Assembly (NCBI GenBank): GCA_015492755.1
Contig: WGEM01000313.1
Location: 1-7,275 of the forward strand
DNA length: 7,275 nt
Direction of reading: 5' to 3'
Origin: Gemmatimonadota bacterium
GTDB lineage: Bacteria; Gemmatimonadota; Gemmatimonadetes; Longimicrobiales; Gaopeijiaceae
This document shows, piece after piece, positions 1-5,232 of this stretch. The position numbers were made by a program, and so were the translations under genes. How positions within the stretch are numbered: position 1 is the first letter of the stretch; each line of letters starts with the position of its first letter. The notes under the pieces were generated by a model that saw only the letters and a list, made by a program, of their open reading frames with translations, ran no database searches and was not told the origin of the DNA.

Positions 1-64
1 ATCCGGCACGTACGCCGCCACGCCTCCGGCGCCGGGCGTCGGGGGTGCGGCGTACGTGCCGGAT
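1..64. repeat. perfect 18-bp inverted repeat at the window edge
   Basis: Bases 1-18 are the exact reverse complement of bases 47-64. The 28-nt spacer holds a further 10-bp palindrome (CCGGCGCCGG, 26-35). The arm starts at base 1, so it may continue outside the window. The repeat lies within the open frame of the S9 peptidase (it would encode SGTYAA on one arm and AAYVPD on the other) and covers the possible GTG start at 56. It could be a real RNA or DNA hairpin near the gene start, or a false end created by assembly. Confidence 0.8.
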
Positions 65-2389
65 GTGGCACGCGGGCAGGCCTTCGAGCTCTCCATCCGC
101 AACATCATGCGGGGCGAGGAGCACGTGGGGGCCGCGCCGAGGGAGATCCGCTGGACGGACGACGGCCGCTGGGTCTACTTCTCCTGGAAGCCCGGGGGAC
201 GGCCCTGGGACGCGCCTCGTGAGACGTATCGCGTGTCGGCCTCGGGGGGCGAGCCCGAAGTCGTGTCTGAGGATGCGCTCCGCGAGACACAGCCCTTCCT
301 GGTGTCGGGAGACCTCACCCGCGACCGCCGCCGGAAGGTGGTCTCGGTGGAGGGCGACCTCTACCTGGTGGACCGGCGGCGGATGACGGCTCGGCGCCTC
401 ACCCGCACGGAAGAGGCGGAGCGGGCGCCGCTCTTCACCCCCGACGAGCGTGCCGTCCTCTTCCAGAAGGGCAACGACCTCTACCGCCTCCACCTGGAGA
501 GCGGCGAGCTCGTCCAGCTCACCCGCATCGAGTCGGGATCCCCCCCGAGCGAAGAGCCGGAGCCCACCGGGCAGCGGGCGTTCCTGGAGGAGCAGCAGCT
601 CGAGCTCTTCGAGCACGTGCGCCGGGAGGCGGCGCGGGAGGCGCGGCGCGATTCCCTCCGGGAGGCGCGGGAAGCGGAAGGGCCCCGGCGCGTGTACATG
701 GGTAACGGATGGCGGGCCCAGGGACTCACGCCCACACGCGATGGAGCCTACGCCCTCATCCGCAGCTTCCGGCCCGCCCAGGGGGCGAAGCGCACCGTCG
801 TGCCGGACTGGATCACCCGCGACGGCTACACCCGCGACCTCACGGTGCGCACGAAGGTGGGCGACGCCCAGGGCGAGTCCCGCCTGGGGCTCATCACCAC
901 CGCCACCGGTGAGGTACGCTGGCTGGATCTCGTGCCCGAAGGCTACGAAGGCGAGGGCGCACCCCGGGTCTTCAACGCCGGCTGGAACGATGCGGGAACC
1001 ACGGCCTTCGTCTTCGCCGTCTCCTTCGACGACAAGGATCGGTGGCTCTGGGCCGTGGACGCCGCCACCGGAGCGCGCACCCTCCTGGATCACCTTCACG
1101 ACGACGCGTGGGTGGCGGGTCCCTGTTTCGCACGCTGCGTCGGCTTCATCCCCGGGAGCGACCTCGTCTACTTCGTGAGTGAAGAGACCGGTTACGCCCA
1201 CCTCTATACCGTGCAGGCGGACGGTACCGGGAAGCGCGCCCTCACCGCCGGAAGCTGGGAGGTGCTGGACGTGCGCATCCCCGAGGACCGCTCCCATTTC
1301 CTCCTGCGCACCAACGAGGGCTCACCCTTCGATGAGCACGTCTACCGGATGGACTTCGACGGGCGTGATCGGAGGGCCCTCACCCGCGGCGAGGGTCGCT
1401 TCGTCGCCACACCTTCCCCCGACGGGAAGCGCCTGGCGGTGGTGCACGACGTGGCGAACCGTCCGCCGGAGCTCTACCTGGCCGACAGTGACGGCTCCGA
1501 CATGGAGCAGGTCACCGAGTCGCCCACGGCGGAGTGGTCGTCGTTCCCGTGGATCAAGCCGGAGATCGTCCATTTCCAGGCGGAGGACGGCACGATGGTC
1601 CCGGCGCGCATCTACCGGCCCTCCGACGTGGGGGCCGAGCCCAACGGCGCCGGCGTCATCTTCGTGCACGGTGCGGGCTACCTGCACAACGTGCACAACT
1701 ACTGGTCATCGTACTACCGGGAGTATCAGTTCAACCACTTCCTGGCGGCCAACGGCTACACCGTCCTGGACATCGACTATCGGGGCTCCGCCGGCTACGG
1801 TGCGGAGTGGCGCACCGCCATTTACCGCTGGATGGGCGGGAAGGACCTCTCCGACCAGGTGGACGGGGCGAAGTATCTGGTGGCCCGGGAGGGTGTGGAC
1901 CCGAAGCGCATCGGCCTCTACGGCGGGTCGTACGGCGGGTTCATCACCCTCATGGGACTCTTCACCGCCGGAGAGACCTTCAAGGCGGGGGCCGCGCTGC
2001 GCTCGGTGACGGACTGGGCCCACTACAACCACGGCTACACCAGCCGCATCCTGAACCTCCCGCAGGAAGACGAGGAAGCCTACCGCCGCTCCTCGCCCAT
2101 CTACTTCGCCGAGAACTTCCGGCCGGACCAGCACCTGGTGATGCTCCACGGGATGGTGGACACCAACGTCCACTTCTCCGACGTGGTGCGCCTGGCGCAG
2201 CGACTCATCGAGCTGGGCAAGGAGAACTGGGAGCTGGCGGTGTACCCCGTGGAGAACCACGGCTTCGTGGAGCCCAGCTCCTGGACGGACGAGTACCGGA
2301 GGATCTTCGAGCTCTTCGAGCGTACGCTGCGCGAGCCCGGCTGCACCGACGGCGGCGGGTTCTGCACGGTGCGCGGGGACGTGAACTGA
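2..2389 (+). CDS. S9 family serine peptidase (DPP-IV/prolyl oligopeptidase type), 5' partial
   Basis: This is a serine exopeptidase or oligopeptidase of the S9 clan, expected to cut short peptides in the periplasm. The frame is open to the window edge. A GTG at 56 gives 777 residues (numbering used here), but that start leaves no signal peptide, so the true start is probably upstream. Residues about 30-500 look like a DPP-IV-type beta-propeller, with repeated blades such as TDDGRW, SPDGKR and SEETGYAHLY. A charged helical insert lies at about 172-210. Residues about 505-760 form the alpha/beta hydrolase. The triad is visible: Ser625 in GGSYGG, Asp702 in GMVDTNVHF and His735 in ENHGF. VHGAGY at 537-542 fits the oxyanion strand, and DYRGSAGYG at 574-582 is typical. 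I do not see the Glu-Glu aminopeptidase motif of true DPP-IV, so dipeptidyl specificity is not supported. The only four cysteines form two close pairs (357/361, 763/770), suiting an exported protein. It is the first gene of the plus-strand run. Confidence 0.94.
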   Translation, partial: SGTYAATPPAPGVGGAAYVPDVARGQAFELSIRNIMRGEEHVGAAPREIRWTDDGRWVYFSWKPGGRPWDAPRETYRVSASGGEPEVVSEDALRETQPFLVSGDLTRDRRRKVVSVEGDLYLVDRRRMTARRLTRTEEAERAPLFTPDERAVLFQKGNDLYRLHLESGELVQLTRIESGSPPSEEPEPTGQRAFLEEQQLELFEHVRREAAREARRDSLREAREAEGPRRVYMGNGWRAQGLTPTRDGAYALIRSFRPAQGAKRTVVPDWITRDGYTRDLTVRTKVGDAQGESRLGLITTATGEVRWLDLVPEGYEGEGAPRVFNAGWNDAGTTAFVFAVSFDDKDRWLWAVDAATGARTLLDHLHDDAWVAGPCFARCVGFIPGSDLVYFVSEETGYAHLYTVQADGTGKRALTAGSWEVLDVRIPEDRSHFLLRTNEGSPFDEHVYRMDFDGRDRRALTRGEGRFVATPSPDGKRLAVVHDVANRPPELYLADSDGSDMEQVTESPTAEWSSFPWIKPEIVHFQAEDGTMVPARIYRPSDVGAEPNGAGVIFVHGAGYLHNVHNYWSSYYREYQFNHFLAANGYTVLDIDYRGSAGYGAEWRTAIYRWMGGKDLSDQVDGAKYLVAREGVDPKRIGLYGGSYGGFITLMGLFTAGETFKAGAALRSVTDWAHYNHGYTSRILNLPQEDEEAYRRSSPIYFAENFRPDQHLVMLHGMVDTNVHFSDVVRLAQRLIELGKENWELAVYPVENHGFVEPSSWTDEYRRIFELFERTLREPGCTDGGGFCTVRGDVN

Positions 2390-2391
2390 CC

Positions 2392-2505
2392 ATGACGCAA
2401 CGCGAACCCTCGCTCTTCCGCCGCACCCTCATCCGCGTCCTCATCGTGCAGGCCGTCTCCCTCGCGGTGCTCTGGTTCCTCCAGGCCCGCTACCACGTGG
2501 CGTGA
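2392..2505 (+). CDS. small single-pass membrane protein, possible symporter accessory subunit
   Basis: This 37-residue protein starts with ATG two bases after the peptidase stop and ends 7 bases before the symporter start. The N-terminus is short and basic (RR at 10-11, R15). A hydrophobic stretch at about 12-31 ends in AVLWFLQ and is followed by a short polar tail (ARYHVA), so one membrane span with the N-terminus inside is expected. A weak GGGGA ribosome-binding site lies at 2375-2379, about 12 nt upstream, so translational coupling to the peptidase is likely. I do not recognise a named family. Several SSS symporters are known to be encoded beside a small membrane protein (YjcH/DUF485 with ActP, YhdT with PanF, DUF4212 proteins). 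Position suggests a similar partner role here, but this protein is shorter than those and the link is inference. Its exact fit between two solid genes argues against a chance frame. Confidence 0.66.
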   Translation: MTQREPSLFRRTLIRVLIVQAVSLAVLWFLQARYHVA

Positions 2506-2512
2506 CCTGCTG

Positions 2513-4189
2513 ATGCACTGGATCAACTGGCTCATCGTGGGGGCGTACCTGGCGTACGTCCTGGTGGACGGGATCCGGAAGTCCCGCGGCACCGACACCG
2601 TCGAGGGGTACTTCCTGGCCAGCAAGAGCCTCTCGTGGTGGGTGGTGGGCCTCAGCGTCATGGCCACGCAGCTCTCCGCCATCACCATGATCGGCACACC
2701 CGGCCAGGGCGCCACCGACGGGATCCGTTTCATTCAGTTCTACTTCGGGCTCCCCCTGGCCATGGTCATCCTGGGGGTGACGCTGGTGCCCTTCCTCCAC
2801 GGCTCCGGCGTCTACACCGCGTACGAGTACCTGGAGCGTCGCTTCGACGCCAAGACGCGCTCCCTCACCGCCTTTCTCTTCCTCCTCTCCCGGGGGATGT
2901 CGGCGGGAACCATCATCGCGGCGCCGGGGGTGGTGCTCAGTGCCATGTTCGGATTCCCCCTCATCTGGAGCGTGGCGCTCATCGGCGTGCCCACCGTCAT
3001 CTACACCATGATCGGCGGGGTGCAGGCGGTGGCGTGGGCCGACGTGAAGCAGATGGTGCTCATCGTGGTGGCGCTCATCGCCATCATGGTGGTGCTCCTC
3101 GCCCAGATGCCGGTGAATCCCGACGAGGCGCTCCGGATCGCCGGGGCCACGGGCCGCCTCAAAGCCTTCGACTTCTCGTTCGACCTCAACGAGACCTACA
3201 CCTTCTGGTCGGGGATCATCGGCGGCACCTTCCTGATGATGTCGTACTTCGGCACCGATCAGTCGCAGGTGCAGCGCTACCTCACGGCAAAGTCGGTGGA
3301 CGAGGCCCGGAGCTCGCTCCTCATGAGCGCGTACTGGAAGATCCCGCTGCAGGGCCTCGTGCTCCTGGTGGGGGTCATGATCTTCGTCTACTACCAGTTC
3401 GACCGGCCGCCGCTCCTCTTCAATCCGGCCCACGAGCGCGCCGTGGCCACCGCCGCCGCCGACGTCTATCAGACCCTGGAGGCTCGCTACAGCCAGGTCT
3501 TCACGCTCCGCGAGGAGGCGGCGCTCCAGGTGGCCAACGCGGAGGAAGCCGGCGCCGATGCGCGGGCCGCCATGGACGCCTTCCTGGCCCGGGAGGCGGA
3601 GATCCAGGCCATCCGCGGCGAGGCGCTGGCGCTGGCGGAGGAGGTCACCGGTGAGCCGTCGCGCGACGTGAACTACATCGTGCCCCGCTTCGTCCTCTCG
3701 GAGCTCCCCATCGGCCTCACCGGCCTCTTCATCGCAGGGGTGTTGGCGGCGGCCATGTCGTCCATCGCCGCCGAGCTGAACTCGCTGGCCACCACCAGCG
3801 TCATCGACTTCTACCGGCGCTGGATCCGGCCGGAGGGCGACGACGCCCACTTCCTCAGGGTCTCGAAGGCGGCCACGGCTTTCTGGGGGATCTTCGCGTG
3901 CGTGGTGGCCACCTACGCCGCCACACTGGGTTCCCTCATCGAGGTGGTGAACCGCTTCGGATCGTTCTTCTACGGCTCCATCCTGGGCGTCTTCCTCCTG
4001 GCCATGGTTCCAGGCGCGAAGGGTACGGGAGCCTTCGTGGGGCTGCTGTCCGGGATGGGCGTGGTGGCAGCGGTGACCTTCGGTGCACCGTCGGTGTCGT
4101 TTCTCTGGCACAACGTCATCGGCGCGGTGACGGTGGTGGTGGTGGGGATGGTCCTGAGCGCCCTGGGACGCGGCAGGGCGACTCAGTAG
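2513..4189 (+). CDS. sodium:solute symporter (SSS family)
   Basis: This 558-residue secondary transporter is expected to import a small solute with Na+ across the inner membrane. I count about 13 membrane spans: roughly 4-20, 41-60, 75-95, 115-140, 145-168, 175-197, 231-248, 277-296, 398-425, 453-475, 485-500, 507-525 and 529-552. Family marks include the second span (VGLSVMATQLSAIT, 45-58) leading into GTPGQG, and span nine with AAAMSSIAAELNS (412-424). In vSGLT the equivalent Ser-Ser pair binds sodium at the Na2 site, here Ser416/Ser417; the first-helix partners would be Ala51 and Leu54. Residues about 299-388 form a hydrophilic, mostly helical insert between spans eight and nine, predicted to be periplasmic. 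The ATG at 2513 has no clear ribosome-binding site; translation is probably coupled to the small gene ending 7 nt upstream. The substrate cannot be read from the sequence. The 3' end overlaps the converging gene by 7 nt. Confidence 0.95.
   Translation: MHWINWLIVGAYLAYVLVDGIRKSRGTDTVEGYFLASKSLSWWVVGLSVMATQLSAITMIGTPGQGATDGIRFIQFYFGLPLAMVILGVTLVPFLHGSGVYTAYEYLERRFDAKTRSLTAFLFLLSRGMSAGTIIAAPGVVLSAMFGFPLIWSVALIGVPTVIYTMIGGVQAVAWADVKQMVLIVVALIAIMVVLLAQMPVNPDEALRIAGATGRLKAFDFSFDLNETYTFWSGIIGGTFLMMSYFGTDQSQVQRYLTAKSVDEARSSLLMSAYWKIPLQGLVLLVGVMIFVYYQFDRPPLLFNPAHERAVATAAADVYQTLEARYSQVFTLREEAALQVANAEEAGADARAAMDAFLAREAEIQAIRGEALALAEEVTGEPSRDVNYIVPRFVLSELPIGLTGLFIAGVLAAAMSSIAAELNSLATTSVIDFYRRWIRPEGDDAHFLRVSKAATAFWGIFACVVATYAATLGSLIEVVNRFGSFFYGSILGVFLLAMVPGAKGTGAFVGLLSGMGVVAAVTFGAPSVSFLWHNVIGAVTVVVVGMVLSALGRGRATQ
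4154..4186. terminator. hairpin across the convergent gene junction, candidate bidirectional terminator
   Basis: Arms 4154-4165 and 4174-4186 pair over 12 bp, with one unpaired A at 4181 and an 8-nt loop. The stem is GC-rich (CTGAG plus CGCCCTG on the left arm). It covers the last codons of the symporter and the stop codon of the minus-strand gene. Neither strand shows a T-run after the stem, so it is not a classical intrinsic terminator. Its place at the exact meeting point of two transcripts makes a two-way stop or 3'-end protection role plausible but unproven. Codon constraint in GC-rich DNA could also give it by chance. Confidence 0.35.
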
Positions 4190-5232
4190 AGTTCGCGGCC
4201 GCGGCCCCGCACCTCCAGCGACCAGCGTTCCACCACCCCCGGCAGGTCGCGGGCCACCGACGGCGCATCCAGCGGCCAGAGGCGGGGGCTGCCGGGGAGG
4301 AACGCCGGCGCGGCGCCGGACCCGTCGGTGACGTCGGCGGGGACCGCCCCGCCAGGAGGAAGCCACCACGCGGTCCGGACTACCGTCTCTGCCGCTTCCG
4401 TGCCCACCATCTCGAGGAACCGGCCCGCCCACCCGGGCTCGGGTGCGCCGGCCAGGACCGCCACGCCCCGCACCGCCACAGGGGCGCCCGACTCCGGGTG
4501 CCGGTAGTAGAGCCAATCGGCACCGCCGTGACGCGCCGCCTCCGCCTCCGCCTGCGTCACCACCGCCACCGCGGCGTCGCCCGTGCGGAGGGCACGGAAC
4601 ACCGATTCCGTGTCGGGAAGGTAGCGGGCGGTGACGGCGTCCAGCTCCAGCAGCCTGTCCCACGCCGCCACCGAGTCCCCCAGCTCGTCACGCCAGTGGC
4701 GCAGCGCCGACGCCACGAACCACGCGGCGTCCGGTTCGCGCTCCGGGTCCGCCATGACCACCTCCCCCCTCCAGCGGGTGTGGCGCAGGTCCACCCAGTC
4801 CCGGGGCGCGCGGCCCAGCGGCGTGCGTTCCCGGTTGAAGGCGAGCACGTAGGGAGACTGCTGCGCCGCGTGCCACATCTGAGGCTCCCCGCGCTCCCCC
4901 ACCGCCCAGTACGGGCCCGACGGCGCCAGGAGTTCCTCCTCCGCCGCCGACTCCAGCGTCCGCGGCAGCGTGCCCCACCAGACGTCTCCCTGGCCGGCGC
5001 CGCCGCGGATCCGCTCCAGCGCGCGGTCATCGTCCAGACGCACGAAGCGGACGTCCACCTCCGGCCACGCCGTCTCGGCCTGCTCCTCCACCGACTCCAG
5101 CACCGCCTCGGGCCAGGGCGCGTAGACCACCAGCACCACAGAGCGCGCATCTCCGCACGCCGCCGCCAGCGCGGCCGCCGCCGGAAGGAGGGCGCGCGCC
5201 TCAGCGCGAATCCAGGAACGCCTTCCAGTCAT
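4183..5232 (-). CDS. periplasmic substrate-binding lipoprotein (ABC type, PBP2 fold)
   Basis: A protein of 349 residues is read from the ATG at 5232. That start is chosen because a lipoprotein signal follows at once: a basic start (MTGRRSWIR), an Ala/Leu-rich core at 14-25, and Cys26 after ALAAA. The lipobox has Ala rather than Leu at -3, so it is somewhat weak. The mature part follows the pattern of FbpA/AfuA-like iron or phosphonate-type binding proteins: VVLVVYAPW at 32-40, GQGDVWWGTLP at 80-90, a AAEEELLAP stretch at 96-104, and DWVDLRHTRWRGEVVMADP at 145-163. The segment QAEAEAARHGG at 227-237, where FbpA carries its iron-binding tyrosine pair, has no tyrosine, so ferric iron is not supported as ligand. 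Its start overlaps the upstream deacetylase by 32 nt, indicating coupling. No permease or ATPase gene follows, so it works with a transporter encoded elsewhere or serves as a lone binding protein. There is no clear ribosome-binding site. Confidence 0.9.
   Translation of the reverse strand: MTGRRSWIRAEARALLPAAAALAAACGDARSVVLVVYAPWPEAVLESVEEQAETAWPEVDVRFVRLDDDRALERIRGGAGQGDVWWGTLPRTLESAAEEELLAPSGPYWAVGERGEPQMWHAAQQSPYVLAFNRERTPLGRAPRDWVDLRHTRWRGEVVMADPEREPDAAWFVASALRHWRDELGDSVAAWDRLLELDAVTARYLPDTESVFRALRTGDAAVAVVTQAEAEAARHGGADWLYYRHPESGAPVAVRGVAVLAGAPEPGWAGRFLEMVGTEAAETVVRTAWWLPPGGAVPADVTDGSGAAPAFLPGSPRLWPLDAPSVARDLPGVVERWSLEVRGRGRELY

Noticed and set aside
41..58. GTG at 56 with an upstream G-run as the real peptidase start
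   Set aside because: The frame is open back to the window edge, and a start here leaves no signal peptide on a protein whose paired cysteines suggest export. It remains possible, but the upstream sequence is missing.
1534..2505. A 323-codon plus-strand frame ending in the small membrane protein
   Set aside because: The part before 2392 overlaps the hydrolase domain of the peptidase in another frame and reads as Gly/Arg/Pro-rich filler. Only the last 37 residues from the ATG at 2392 look like a protein.
4129..4149. GTG-rich short tandem run
   Set aside because: It encodes a run of valines in the last membrane span of the symporter, which explains it fully.
2441..4663. A 740-codon open frame on the minus strand, opposite the symporter
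   Set aside because: The product is rich in His, Arg, Gly and Pro with no domain or membrane pattern. It is the mirror of a strongly supported symporter in GC-rich DNA, where stop codons are rare.
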